From Burkholderiaceae bacterium (GTDB taxonomy: Bacteria > Pseudomonadota > Gammaproteobacteria > Burkholderiales > Burkholderiaceae_B), in NCBI GenBank assembly GCA_021208885.1, contig JAJOJF010000015.1, positions 1-64,000 on the forward strand: a stretch of 64,000 bases of DNA, given 5' to 3'. Under the pieces are notes generated by a model. The model was not told where the DNA came from, did not search any database, and saw only the letters and a program-made list of their open reading frames with translations. How positions within the stretch are numbered: the stretch's first letter is position 1; every line of letters begins with the position of its first letter. Below are positions 44,905 through 53,604 of this stretch, one piece after another. A program made the translations under genes and the position numbers.

Positions 44905-46061
44905 CCCCCAAAAACCTCATCATTATGCTCACCAAGCGCCGGCGGTGAAAGCCGTATCGGCATTGCCTTGCCATCAAATTGCACTGGCGAGCCAAAGGTC
45001 TGGGTCTTAACCCCGTTGGGCAAAGTGATGTCCTTAACCCATTGCATGTGCTTGACCTGCTCATCATCGAGCACCTGTGAGTAGGTATTGATGGGCGCGC
45101 AGGGCACGCCAGCAGCCCGAAACCTTGCTAGCCATACATCGGCATCGGCTTGCATAAACAAATTCTCCAGCATCTGTCGCAACACGTCCTGATTCTGTGC
45201 GCGCAGCGTAGGGTTCAGAAACCTGGGATCCACCACCCAAGCAGGCTGGTCCACAACCTCACATACAGCAGCCCACAAGGCGTTATTGCCGGCCGCCATA
45301 CCGAAGTAGCCATCGCGACACTTGAAGACTTGATACGGTGCATTTCGAGGATGCGCTGAGCCAAGCTTGACGGGATCCTTGCCGCTGCCAAAGTATTCAG
45401 AGGTTTGAAGCGCGGCGATGCCTAGCGTGGCGCCGAGCATGGGAACATCAATGTGCGCCCCTTTGCCCGTTGATTGTGCAGCACGCAACGCACAAACCAC
45501 AGAAAACGCTGCATACAAGCCAGCAGAAAAGTCGGCCAAAGGCACACCGCACTTCACCGGTGCACCGCCCGGCTCACCTGTCACGCTCATGATGCCACTC
45601 ATGGCTTGCACAGTCAGGTCAAAGCCACCTTCAGCCGCACGCGGACCCGTCTGCCCATAGGCCGAGATGGAGGCCATCACGAGTTGGGGATTGATTTCTT
45701 TGAGCATGCCGTAGCCGACACCAAGACGATCCATGACGCCTGGGCGATTGTTTTCAATAAGGACATCAGCCGTTTGAATCAGCGTCTTGAATTTGACGAG
45801 GTCGGCGGGGTTTTTAAGGTCTAGCGTGACCGATCGCTTGTTGCGATTTAGTGAAGCAAAATTCTCGCTGTACCCATCAGAGATAGGTGGCCAGCTTCTC
45901 AAGGTATCCCCGCCATTGGGGTTTTCCACTTTGATTAGGTCAGCGCCCATGTCGGCAAGCAGCATCCCACAAAACGGACCAGCCGCGACATTGCAAAGCT
46001 CGATGACTCGCACGCCTGCTAGCGGCAGGGAAGCTGAAAATGAATCCGGTCCAGTCGACAA
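44901..46061 (-). CDS. Family III CoA-transferase (CaiB/BaiF)
   Basis: A 386-residue enzyme that moves CoA between acids. Start features are GVRVIELCNVAAGPFCGMLLAD near 16 and LIKVENPNGGDTLR near 42, and the catalytic aspartate lies in PLADFSAGLYAA near 175. The start is TTG at 46061, selected because AGGAG lies seven bases before it. Succinyl-CoA:3-sulfinopropionate CoA-transferase, used after mercaptopropionate dioxygenase in Advenella, belongs to this family, which is notable given the dioxygenase gene downstream. Family members have many substrates, so the specificity is inferred only from context. Confidence 0.87.
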   Translation of the reverse strand: MSTGPDSFSASLPLAGVRVIELCNVAAGPFCGMLLADMGADLIKVENPNGGDTLRSWPPISDGYSENFASLNRNKRSVTLDLKNPADLVKFKTLIQTADVLIENNRPGVMDRLGVGYGMLKEINPQLVMASISAYGQTGPRAAEGGFDLTVQAMSGIMSVTGEPGGAPVKCGVPLADFSAGLYAAFSVVCALRAAQSTGKGAHIDVPMLGATLGIAALQTSEYFGSGKDPVKLGSAHPRNAPYQVFKCRDGYFGMAAGNNALWAAVCEVVDQPAWVVDPRFLNPTLRAQNQDVLRQMLENLFMQADADVWLARFRAAGVPCAPINTYSQVLDDEQVKHMQWVKDITLPNGVKTQTFGSPVQFDGKAMPIRLSPPALGEHNDEVFGG

Positions 46062-46166
46062 GTTTTGCTCCTCAAAATCCAGATCGATTAGTAACTAACC
46101 CAATGTTATCCTTTGGCGATCAACCATAGGATCAGACAAGCTTGTTTCGCTTGTTAAAACTGACGC

Positions 46167-47078
46167 TTGCCTACCACCCAGTCTAAATCTTTCTCATTTG
46201 TCGACATCGCCTTGCTGTCATTTGTCAGCTTGGGCTGGGGTGTTTCGTTTCCGGTGATCAAGCTTGGGCTAGAAGACTACCCACCGATTACCTTTCGCGC
46301 ACTCTCGATCGTGCTTGGCATCATTGCGCTCGGCATTTTTTTACGAGCACGCGGTCAATCCTTAACCATCCCCCCACCAGAACTCAAAAAACTATTTGCC
46401 ATTAGCCAAATCAATTTGACGGCCTGGCAGATGGGACTACTCTACGGCATCATCCTCGTGGGTGCTAGCCGAGCAGCGATCGTGGGTTACACCATGCCGG
46501 TATGGGCTTTTGTTGCCAGCGTTGTCATCTACAAAGCGCCCATCAACGCTCGAGGCGTGATTGGCGTGACGTTGGTGCTGCTGGCCGTTGCCTGCTTGAC
46601 GCTTAACGACTTCTCGCAATTCCTGGCTGCGCCAGCGGGTTTGCTCATACTGATCGGAGCAGCGATGAGCTGGGGAACTGGAACCGCCATGATTCGAAAC
46701 ACGCCACTGACCATCACCAATGAGTCGATGGCATTTTGGGCTCTGATCTGCACCTTGCCAGCCTACGCCATCTTGACCTACACGCTTGAGAGCCATCTTT
46801 GGCGCTGGCCCAATTTCACAGAAGCCTGGACCATCGCCTACGGTGGGCTTATCACTTTTTCGTTTTGCTACATCGTGTGGTACCGGCTCTCACGCCGATT
46901 GCCGCCTGAGGTCAGTAGCTTGTCGATCATGTTGGCACCGGTGATCGGAGTCATCAGCAGCGCAGTCGCTGTAGGCGAGCAAGTGTCAGTGCTAGACTGG
47001 CTCGCGCTTTCCCTGATTATCGTGGCAATGGGCGTGGTTCTTTTACCAGCCCGCCTGCTTGGATTGGGGCGTCGCTAG
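46167..47078 (+). CDS. EamA/DMT-family exporter
   Basis: A membrane protein of 303 residues with ten predicted helices in two EamA repeats. The start LLSFVSLGWGVSFPVIKLGLE and the second-repeat segment ALSLIIVAMGVVLLPARL are typical of the drug/metabolite transporter superfamily. The only in-frame start near the first helix is TTG at 46167, with no clear ribosome binding site. It is divergent from the CoA-transferase operon. Such proteins often export amino acids or related metabolites; the substrate is not known. Confidence 0.82.
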   Translation: MPTTQSKSFSFVDIALLSFVSLGWGVSFPVIKLGLEDYPPITFRALSIVLGIIALGIFLRARGQSLTIPPPELKKLFAISQINLTAWQMGLLYGIILVGASRAAIVGYTMPVWAFVASVVIYKAPINARGVIGVTLVLLAVACLTLNDFSQFLAAPAGLLILIGAAMSWGTGTAMIRNTPLTITNESMAFWALICTLPAYAILTYTLESHLWRWPNFTEAWTIAYGGLITFSFCYIVWYRLSRRLPPEVSSLSIMLAPVIGVISSAVAVGEQVSVLDWLALSLIIVAMGVVLLPARLLGLGRR

Positions 47079-47112
47079 AGATATTATCAAGCGATGTCGC
47101 CAAGCAACATTG

Positions 47113-47400
47113 TCAAGCACCATCCACAATCAACATATTGAAGTCTGCAGCACCAGCACGCTCCTTCTTGCCGGCCTGATACTCGACCGAGTTGTAAAAC
47201 TCGCGAGCCCGATCGCGCGACTCGAACTCAAGGACCACCACGCGCGACCAGGGAAATCCGCCCTCCATGGTCTCAGTTTCGCCACCGCGCACCAAATATT
47301 TGCCGCCATACTTAGCACAAGCCTCGCTGGCTTTGACCATGTACTTTTTGTACTTATCGTTGTCGGTCACATTGACCATTGCAATGACATAAGCTGACAT
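47113..47400 (-). CDS. DUF1330 domain protein
   Basis: A 95-residue cytosolic protein of the DUF1330 family, a dimeric alpha-beta barrel fold. MSAYVIAMVNVTDNDKYKKY at the start and VVVLEFESRDRAREFYNS near 55 are the family's strands and helix, and KYLVRGGE near 34 is the usual glycine-rich turn. No biochemical role is established. It is convergent with the EamA gene at its left, and its start lies 27 bases after the stop of the second EamA gene. Confidence 0.88.
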   Translation of the reverse strand: MSAYVIAMVNVTDNDKYKKYMVKASEACAKYGGKYLVRGGETETMEGGFPWSRVVVLEFESRDRAREFYNSVEYQAGKKERAGAADFNMLIVDGA

Positions 47401-47427
47401 ATGACTCTCCTAAAAATCACCAGTGAT

Positions 47428-48288
47428 TCACTTGCTGCGTGTGACCAGCCACACGCCAACAACGGTTACCAACGTGCCTAACGCCACCCAAAGTGACAGT
47501 GCCTCATCAAACAAAATCCAAGCCATGACAGCCACTGTCGGTGGCGTCAAGTAAAACAAAGTGCTAACCCTTGTAGCTGCACCCTGGCGCAAGAGCACAA
47601 ACCAAAGACTCATCGCGCCAATCGACAAGAAAAGCACGCTCCAAACCAGCGCACCAATCATCTCCACTGTCCATTGAACAGTCATAGGCTCAAACGCCAC
47701 CATCATCAGACCAGCAACCAACATGCTGGCGGCGTACTGAATCATGGTCCCTGCCCGTAGGTCAAACATGGGGCAAAAGTGCTTCTGGTAGATCGTTCCC
47801 GCGGTGAAAGAAATGAGTGCGATGAAACAAAGCAGCACGCCCCAGAATGTGACGCCATCAAATCCGAGGTTGTCTGCCAACACGATTGCCACGCCACCAA
47901 AACCAAAGACCAGTCCGGCCCATTGCCGCATACTGACCTTCTCAGCCAAGCGCGCGGCCAAAAACGCCGTCAGCACAGGCTGCAAACCCACAATGAGCGC
48001 CGTCAGTCCTGCAGGCATGCCAAGCTTGATCGCCGTCCACACGCCGCCAAGGTAGCCCACATGCATCAAAAGCCCAGCCACGGCAATATGCGCCATGCTC
48101 TGCAAAGTCGGCCAGCTTGGACGCCACCACAGACTTAGAGGCACCATCACCACCAAAACCCCAGCAAAGCGCAACGTTAGAAACGTCATGGGATCGGTGT
48201 AAGGCATGCCGTACTTGGCGACGATAAAGCCAGTGCTCCACACCAATACAAACAGCGGTCCTATCCAAACAATCGAGAGTTTTTGCAC
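47428..48288 (-). CDS. EamA/DMT-family exporter
   Basis: A ten-helix membrane protein of 286 residues with two EamA repeats. WIGPLFVLVWSTGFIVAKYG at the start and LFYLTPPTVAVMAWILFDE near 240 are typical. The GTG start has AAGG about eight bases upstream. It shares only family-level similarity with the EamA protein at 46167-47078. Two Fur-like boxes lie upstream in the gap shared with the HiPIP gene. Substrate unknown. Confidence 0.87.
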   Translation of the reverse strand: MQKLSIVWIGPLFVLVWSTGFIVAKYGMPYTDPMTFLTLRFAGVLVVMVPLSLWWRPSWPTLQSMAHIAVAGLLMHVGYLGGVWTAIKLGMPAGLTALIVGLQPVLTAFLAARLAEKVSMRQWAGLVFGFGGVAIVLADNLGFDGVTFWGVLLCFIALISFTAGTIYQKHFCPMFDLRAGTMIQYAASMLVAGLMMVAFEPMTVQWTVEMIGALVWSVLFLSIGAMSLWFVLLRQGAATRVSTLFYLTPPTVAVMAWILFDEALSLWVALGTLVTVVGVWLVTRSK

Positions 48289-48302
48289 CTGCGAAACCTT
48301 GT

Positions 48303-48433
48303 ATTGAGAATAGCTCTCAATCCCATTAATTCTTTGTTGTTATGTATCCAATTGAAAGCGATTCTCACTCATGACGCAAGCTCGATTTTCTATTGATGAA
48401 TGTCAAAAATTTATGGTTAGATACGCTTTCAAT
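48303..48433. promoter_or_regulatory. Fur-like palindromes and a long-range inverted repeat in a divergent promoter
   Basis: Positions 48303-48321 read ATTGAGAATAGCTCTCAAT, with seven-base inverted arms. Positions 48353-48367 read TGAAAGCGATTCTCA. Each matches the 7-1-7 Fur consensus at about 10 of 14 positions. In addition, ATTGAAAGCG at 48351-48360 recurs inverted as CGCTTTCAAT at 48424-48433. These lie between the EamA gene and the HiPIP gene and could serve either. The regulator is a guess. Confidence 0.4.
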
Positions 48434-48536
48434 TCATGACTCGCTTAACTATCTTCCGTACAATCTCAATTCATAGTTGGTCATGATGATTTGTTCTTTG
48501 CAAGTTTAGTTTGTCGCTTCACACGAGGAAAGCAAA

Positions 48537-48845
48537 ATGAAATCTACCCGTCGTCAGTTTATGGCTGTATCTGCTGTCAGCGTGGCTTCGCTGGTTACCG
48601 CCAAAGTTGCCTATGCACAACCCATGCTCGGCGAAGGCGAGCCTCAGGCAGTCGCTCTGGGCTACAAAGAGAACGCCGCGGACGTTGACAAGGCCAAGTT
48701 CGCCAAGTATCAGGATGGCCAGCGTTGCGACAACTGCCAACTCTACACCGCCAAAGACGACAAGGCTGGCGCCTGTAGCGTCTTCCCCGGCAAATTGGTT
48801 ACCGCTGCCGGTTGGTGCAATCTGTGGGTCAAGAAAGCCGGCTAA
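48537..48845 (+). CDS. High-potential iron-sulfur protein (HiPIP)
   Basis: A small periplasmic electron carrier of 102 residues with a [4Fe-4S] cluster that shuttles between cytochrome complexes and terminal acceptors. A Tat signal is visible (TRRQFMAVSAVS, cleavage after AYAQ near 28). The four cluster cysteines are CDNC near 64-67, the Cys in GACSVF and the Cys in GWCNLW, the HiPIP spacing. The Tat route is expected, since the cluster is inserted before export. It is a single-gene unit ending at a good terminator, and adds a further branch to the respiratory chain. Confidence 0.92.
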   Translation: MKSTRRQFMAVSAVSVASLVTAKVAYAQPMLGEGEPQAVALGYKENAADVDKAKFAKYQDGQRCDNCQLYTAKDDKAGACSVFPGKLVTAAGWCNLWVKKAG

Positions 48846-48873
48846 GTTGGCTTTGCTGCACAGGCACTGAAAA

Positions 48874-48900
48874 GAGCCGCCTTAGGGCGGCTTTTTTATT
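48874..48900 (+). terminator. Rho-independent terminator after the HiPIP gene
   Basis: GCCGCC-TTAG-GGCGGC followed by six T. In the rest of the 309-base gap up to 49154 I see no gene; it should hold the promoter of the next gene, possibly with TAGAAT at 49121-49126 as -10. Confidence 0.9.
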
Positions 48901-49154
48901 GTGATTTTTTAATATGGCTTTTCAATGCGGCTTTCCCGCTGAATCTTTTGATGACTCCGTATTGAAGGATTTTTGCTCAGACACATGCCTTGCAAACACG
49001 AAGCATCGGTGCAAATAGTCACACCCACCTTTGTCGATCGATACAGATCTGGGGTAAGGCTTTTTAATTTGCAAGACCATCGAAGAACATCAGAACATCG
49101 CAAAATTGTCAATCTTCCGCTAGAATCGGGTCACATTGTTTACGGAGATTGCCC

Positions 49155-49514
49155 ATGAAAAAGTTCCTCTTAGCCTCTGGCGTCACACTTGCGACCATGG
49201 CCGCTGGCCTCGGTACAGCTCACGCCGTTAACGTCAGCACGTCCGAGATGGTCACGATTTGCCAAGACACGGGCAACGCTGCTGCACAAAACTTCTGCAA
49301 TGGATATGCGCAAGGCGTGTACGACATGTATGTGTCGGACATCCACCCCACGAAAAACCCACCCTATGTCTGCTTCCCCAACCCAGGTCCATCGCGCGCT
49401 GATGCCATCAAAGGCTACGTCGCTTGGGCGTCCAAGGCCACGGAATACAGTCGCCTGCCAGCTGCTGACACCATGATGCGCTACCTGGCCACTACCTACC
49501 CCTGCAAGAAGTAA
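49155..49514 (+). CDS. Rap1a/Tai-family exported protein
   Basis: A small exported protein of 119 residues. A signal peptide (MKKFLLASGVTLATMAAG, cleaved near THAV or AHA-V) is followed by a domain with four to five cysteines: CQDTG, FCNGYAQGVYDMY, YVCFPNPG and a C-terminal YPCKK. This pattern is the Rap1a immunity family, named for periplasmic inhibitors of type VI secretion amidase effectors. No T6SS gene or effector is in the window, so it may be an orphan with another role. ATG 49155 follows CGGAG. Confidence 0.8.
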   Translation: MKKFLLASGVTLATMAAGLGTAHAVNVSTSEMVTICQDTGNAAAQNFCNGYAQGVYDMYVSDIHPTKNPPYVCFPNPGPSRADAIKGYVAWASKATEYSRLPAADTMMRYLATTYPCKK

Positions 49515-49553
49515 TCAGGGCAAACTGGTTTAACAAGACAAGGATTGATGATC

Positions 49554-49793
49554 ATGACTAAATTCAAACGCACTCTTTTTGCTGTCCCTGTCGTGGCAGC
49601 TTTCGCCGTAGCCGGTTGCGGCAACATGACCCAGGCTCAACAACGTGAACTATCGGGCGGTGCCATTGGCGCTGCTGCTGGCGCAGGCATCACGGCATTA
49701 GCCGGCGGCTCAGCAATCTGGGGCGCGATCGGCGGCGCTGCCGTTGGTACGCTTGGTGGCTATCTGTACAACAAAAACGAGCAAAGCAAATAA
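49554..49793 (+). CDS. Glycine-zipper lipoprotein (YMGG-like)
   Basis: A small lipoprotein of 79 residues. The signal ends VAVAGC-type lipobox (AFAVAGCG), and the mature part has a glycine-rich helix, GGAIGAAAGAGITALAGGSAI followed by WGAIGGAAVGTLGGYLYN, in two segments. Glycine-zipper proteins insert in or line the outer membrane, and many are of unknown function. ATG 49554 is nine bases after AAGGA; ATG 49548 is also possible. It follows the Rap1a gene by 39 bases and ends before a strong terminator. Confidence 0.8.
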   Translation: MTKFKRTLFAVPVVAAFAVAGCGNMTQAQQRELSGGAIGAAAGAGITALAGGSAIWGAIGGAAVGTLGGYLYNKNEQSK

Positions 49794-49811
49794 ATCCCGC
49801 TCGCTTCAGTT

Positions 49812-49845
49812 AAACAAAAGCCCCGCGACAGCGGGGCTTTTGTTT
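49812..49845. terminator. Strong terminator after the glycine-zipper gene
   Basis: A perfect 15-bp inverted repeat (AAACAAAAGCCCCGC and its complement) around a GACA loop, flanked by T runs on the plus strand and matching A runs. It could act in both directions. Confidence 0.9.
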
Positions 49846-49932
49846 GTGCGAACCAAGCCTTGATCGGCACGAAGTCGCTTTTAGAAATATGATTACAAGG
49901 TTACACAGGATTCTCGACCAAGGAGACTATAC

Positions 49933-51447
49933 ATGGCAGTGACTTTAAAACCAGCTGACCACATCGCACACTGGATCGATGGCAAGCCTTACCAAGAGTC
50001 AGGCGCACGCAAACAAGATGTCTTTAACCCCGCCACTGGTGCCGTGGTCCGTCAAGTCGAGCTTGGCTCTGCTGCTACTGTCAAAAAAGCCATTGAATCA
50101 GCCAAGGCTGCCTTCCCCGCATGGGCCAACGTGCCGCCGATTCGGCGCGCACGCATCATGAACAACTACTTGAACCTTTTGAACCAGCACAAAGATGCAC
50201 TAGCTGCTGTGTTGACGCAAGAGCATGGCAAAGTGTTCTCAGACGCCCAGGGCGAAGTCACCCGTGGCATCGACATCGTTGAATTCGCTTGTGGCATTCC
50301 TCAATTGCTCAAGGGCGACTACACCGATCAGGTTTCCACTGATATCGACAACTGGACCATGCGCCAGCCTCTTGGTGTGGTCGCTGGCATCACCCCGTTC
50401 AATTTCCCCTGCATGGTTCCGATGTGGATGTTCCCCGTGGCCATCGCTTGCGGCAACACGTTTGTGTTGAAACCCAGTGAGCGCGACCCATCGGCGTCAT
50501 TGCTCATGGCGGAACTCTTGAAAGAAGCTGGTTTGCCAGATGGCGTTTTCAACGTGGTGCAAGGTGACAAGGTCGCTGTTGATACATTGCTTAACGACCC
50601 CGAAGTCAAAGCATTGAGTTTTGTTGGGTCGACGCCCATTGCACAATACATTTATCAGACTGGCGCAGCCAATGGCAAACGCGTTCAAGCGCTTGGTGGC
50701 GCCAAGAACCACATGGTCGTCATGCCTGATGCCAACCTCGATGCAGCAGTCGACGGCTTGATCGGCGCAGCCTATGGTTCAGCGGGCGAGCGTTGCATGG
50801 CCATCTCGGTTGCAGTGCTCGTGGGCGATATCGCGGACAAAATCATCCCGCGTCTGGCCGAACGTGCCAAGCAGCTAAAGATCGCCAACGGCATGGAAAA
50901 CGATGCCGAGATGGGACCTGTCATCACGCAAGCCGCCAAAGAGCGCATCGAAGGCTACATCGCGGCAGGCGTTGAACAAGGTGCCACCCTGGTCGTTGAT
51001 GGCCGTGGCGTTAAAGTCCCGGGCCACGAGAACGGCTTTTTTGTAGGGGGCACACTGTTTGACAACGTCAAGCCCAACATGTCGATCTACACCGACGAGA
51101 TCTTCGGGCCGGTGCTGGTGTGCGTGCGCGTCAAATCACTCGAAGAGGCTGTCAAGCTAATCAATGACCATGAGTATGGCAACGGCGTATCGTGCTACAC
51201 CAGTGACGGCCACGTGGCGCGCGAATTCTCGCGCAACATTCAGGTCGGCATGGTTGGCATCAATGTGCCTATCCCGGTGCCCATGGCCTGGCATGGATTT
51301 GGTGGCTGGAAGCGTAGCCTCTTCGGTGACATGCATGCCTACGGCGAAGAAGGCGTACGTTTCTACACCAAACAAAAGTCCATCATGCAGCGCTGGCCTG
51401 AGACCATTGCTGCGGGCGCCGAGTTTGCCATGCCTGTAGCCAAGTAA
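49933..51447 (+). CDS. mmsA: CoA-acylating methylmalonate-semialdehyde dehydrogenase
   Basis: A 504-residue aldehyde dehydrogenase that turns methylmalonate semialdehyde (or malonate semialdehyde) into propionyl-CoA (or acetyl-CoA), CO2 and NADH. It acts in valine, thymine and beta-alanine breakdown. The nucleophile Cys lies in [11 protein letters not shown] near 287, [15 protein letters not shown] near 154 is the CoA-type active-site loop and [14 protein letters not shown] near 256 replaces the usual general-base ELGGK, a hallmark of this subgroup. It has its own promoter region after the terminator at 49812-49845. Its product propionyl-CoA links to the sulfinate pathway idea nearby. Confidence 0.93.
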   Translation: MAVTLKPADHIAHWIDGKPYQESGARKQDVFNPATGAVVRQVELGSAATVKKAIESAKAAFPAWANVPPIRRARIMNNYLNLLNQHKDALAAVLTQEHGKVFSDAQGEVTRGIDIVEFACGIPQLLKGDYTDQVSTDIDNWTMRQPLGVVAGITPFNFPCMVPMWMFPVAIACGNTFVLKPSERDPSASLLMAELLKEAGLPDGVFNVVQGDKVAVDTLLNDPEVKALSFVGSTPIAQYIYQTGAANGKRVQALGGAKNHMVVMPDANLDAAVDGLIGAAYGSAGERCMAISVAVLVGDIADKIIPRLAERAKQLKIANGMENDAEMGPVITQAAKERIEGYIAAGVEQGATLVVDGRGVKVPGHENGFFVGGTLFDNVKPNMSIYTDEIFGPVLVCVRVKSLEEAVKLINDHEYGNGVSCYTSDGHVAREFSRNIQVGMVGINVPIPVPMAWHGFGGWKRSLFGDMHAYGEEGVRFYTKQKSIMQRWPETIAAGAEFAMPVAK

Positions 51448-51478
51448 GCATCTGTTTGTCTAAAACCACCTGAAGCTG

Positions 51479-51514
51479 ATATGCCCGACAACTGATCTTT
51501 GTTGCCGGGCATAT
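51479..51514. terminator. Hairpin between convergent mmsA and amidase genes
   Basis: ATATGCCCG-ACAAC pairs with GTTG-CCGGGCATAT, a 14-bp stem with one mismatch. No clear T run follows on either strand, so it may be a weak terminator or an RNA end structure. Confidence 0.5.
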
Positions 51515-51537
51515 TCATGTCTGAAAAACTGTAAATG

Positions 51538-52746
51538 CTAATCAAGCCTAGCGTAAACCACTTTGGCTAAACGCAGCAGCGCAAGATCACTACCCGCAGG
51601 CCCAAGCAAAGACACGCCATAAGGCTTGCCAGTTGCGGTGCGCAAGGGAATGCTGATTTGTGGCAAGCCTGCCAGCCCAGCCACACAGGTAATACGCATC
51701 GTACGCATACGCACATCATCAACCGATGCCGGATCAGCATCGAGCTTGGGTGCCGTGCTTGCAGACGATGGCAACACAACAACGCCACTGTTCCCAACTA
51801 ACCCGCGTACCCGAGACTTGACCGCCTCGATCTCAGTCCAGGCCTTTTGCGCTGCCTCGTCTGTAACTGTTGAGGCATACTTGAAACGATCGGCAATCGC
51901 CTGCCCCATAACAGGCTTGTGTTTTGAGATCCAATCTCCATGGGTATCCCAGGATTGCTTGGCGCTCGCGACATGATAAGCGCGACGCCAGTCTTCCAGG
52001 GACCGTCCAGCGGGCAACAGTTCTTGCACGAACGGCTTTTGAGCCATGAGATCAGACAACACCGATTCAACGCGATCAAGTCCGAGCCGAAGCTCAGGCT
52101 CAGCCATGTCCCACACGGCATCCCAGTGCAGTAACTCCTTCAATTCATGTTGGGTAGCCGGCATCAACACCTCACCAACTTTCTCAAACACATCAACGTC
52201 CGTCGCAAACCACGTCAACGTATCAAACGAAGGCTGCAAGGGCAGCACCCCAACGGTTGGCAAACTGCCATGCGTGGTGCGCAAGCCCCATATGCCACAG
52301 TAGCTCGCAGGCACGCGGGTTGAGCCGCCGGTGTCACTGCCCAACGCGAAGTCAACCAGGCCTGCAGACACAACCGAAGCTGATCCGCTTGAAGACCCGC
52401 CTGGTACACAATCTGGCGCATTGGCATTAAGCGGCGTGCCATCGTGGATGTTGTCACCATTTAAGCTATAAGTCAGCTCATCAGTGATGACTTTTCCCTT
52501 TAGCGTGGCGCCGGCTTCAAGCAGCGACTCCACAATGGGGCTTGTCAGCGAGGGCAGCGCATGGGTTTCTAGCCAGACAGGATTCCCAAACCCGGTCGGC
52601 CAACCGGCAACATCGTAGATATCTTTAACGGCAAACGTCAGCCCGGTCAATCGTCCATTGGGTGCTCCATCAATCACGAACTTGCCGTGCTCAACCCACG
52701 CACGGGCTGTATCCTCAACATCAAATGCTCGAGAAGAGGAGTTCAT
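51538..52746 (-). CDS. Amidase signature-family amidohydrolase
   Basis: A 402-residue amidase with a Ser-cisSer-Lys triad: Lys41 in FAVKDIYD, the cis-Ser in GGSSSGSA near 119 and the nucleophile Ser142 in GSDTGGSTR. The ATG at 52746 overlaps the stop of the FAH-family gene (ATGA), which is why it is preferred to an upstream start at 52758. It is the third gene of a GGT / FAH hydrolase / amidase operon. Substrate is unknown; AtzF-type allophanate hydrolase is a possible relative but is usually longer. Confidence 0.87.
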   Translation of the reverse strand: MNSSSRAFDVEDTARAWVEHGKFVIDGAPNGRLTGLTFAVKDIYDVAGWPTGFGNPVWLETHALPSLTSPIVESLLEAGATLKGKVITDELTYSLNGDNIHDGTPLNANAPDCVPGGSSSGSASVVSAGLVDFALGSDTGGSTRVPASYCGIWGLRTTHGSLPTVGVLPLQPSFDTLTWFATDVDVFEKVGEVLMPATQHELKELLHWDAVWDMAEPELRLGLDRVESVLSDLMAQKPFVQELLPAGRSLEDWRRAYHVASAKQSWDTHGDWISKHKPVMGQAIADRFKYASTVTDEAAQKAWTEIEAVKSRVRGLVGNSGVVVLPSSASTAPKLDADPASVDDVRMRTMRITCVAGLAGLPQISIPLRTATGKPYGVSLLGPAGSDLALLRLAKVVYARLD

Positions 52747-53594
52747 AGGGCGCGCCACCCAACCACTCGTTGCTTTTGCGTGCCTAGACCTTGTCCGCCT
52801 AGCGTCACCACGTCGCCAGCCTTTAAAAAGCGCGGTGGCTTTTGTCCAAGGCCAACACCGGGTGGCGTGCCGGTAATAATGACATCGCCTGGCATGAGCG
52901 TCATGAAACGACTGACATAACTGACAATCTCTTTGACATTAAAAATCATCTTACTGGTGTTGCCAGTTTGCATGCGTTGACCGTTGACATCCAACCAAAG
53001 ATCGAGGTTGTTGGGATCTGCAATCTCATCTTGGGTGACCAGCCAAGGCCCGATTGGCCCGAACGTATCGCAGCCCTTGCCCTTGTCCCAGGTGCCGCCG
53101 CGCTCCATCTGATACTCGCGTTCGCTGACGTCATTGGCCAGCACAAACCCAGCTACATGATCCAAAGCATTACCCTCGGCAACATACGAAGCACGCGAAC
53201 CAATCACAATGCCAAGCTCAACTTCCCAGTCGGTTTTAACAGACCCCTGAGGCAACATAATGTCGTCATCTGGGCCCTGAATAGCAGAAATGGCCTTGGT
53301 AAAAATGATGGGCTCTGTCGGAATCGGTGAGCCCGTTTCTTGGGCATGGTCTGTGTAGTTCAACCCAATACCGATACACTTGCCGATGCCGGCAACCGGG
53401 CATCCAAGCCTTGGATGACCGGACACGGCATCCAGGCTATCCGTATCGAGCCGAGCAAGCTGCGCCAGCGCATCTGGACCGAGCTGTGCTGGCCCAATAT
53501 CTGGCACAACATGGGAGAGGTCGCGCAAGACACCATGAGCATCCATTAAACCCGGCCGCTCAGATCCTGCTTTGCCATATCGAATCAGTCTCAT
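52743..53594 (-). CDS. Fumarylacetoacetate hydrolase-family protein
   Basis: A 283-residue member of the FAH superfamily. The core begins ILKCIGIGLNYTDH-like (GKCIGIGLNYTDHAQETG near 72), with PIIFTKAISAIQGPDD near 94, the metal ligands in DWEVELGIVIG near 121 and DVSEREYQ near 155, and PGDVIITGTPPGVGLG near 233. Enzymes in this family hydrolyse or decarboxylate 2-oxo acids or hydrate 2-keto-4-pentenoate. It lies between a GGT homologue and an amidase with tight spacing, suggesting a catabolic route for an amide-containing acid. Confidence 0.88.
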   Translation of the reverse strand: MRLIRYGKAGSERPGLMDAHGVLRDLSHVVPDIGPAQLGPDALAQLARLDTDSLDAVSGHPRLGCPVAGIGKCIGIGLNYTDHAQETGSPIPTEPIIFTKAISAIQGPDDDIMLPQGSVKTDWEVELGIVIGSRASYVAEGNALDHVAGFVLANDVSEREYQMERGGTWDKGKGCDTFGPIGPWLVTQDEIADPNNLDLWLDVNGQRMQTGNTSKMIFNVKEIVSYVSRFMTLMPGDVIITGTPPGVGLGQKPPRFLKAGDVVTLGGQGLGTQKQRVVGWRAL

Positions 53595-53604
53595 GCCTCA
53601 ATCC

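Noticed and set aside
49155..49514. Marker of a type VI secretion effector-immunity pair
   Set aside because: No effector, Hcp, VgrG or other secretion gene is within the window.
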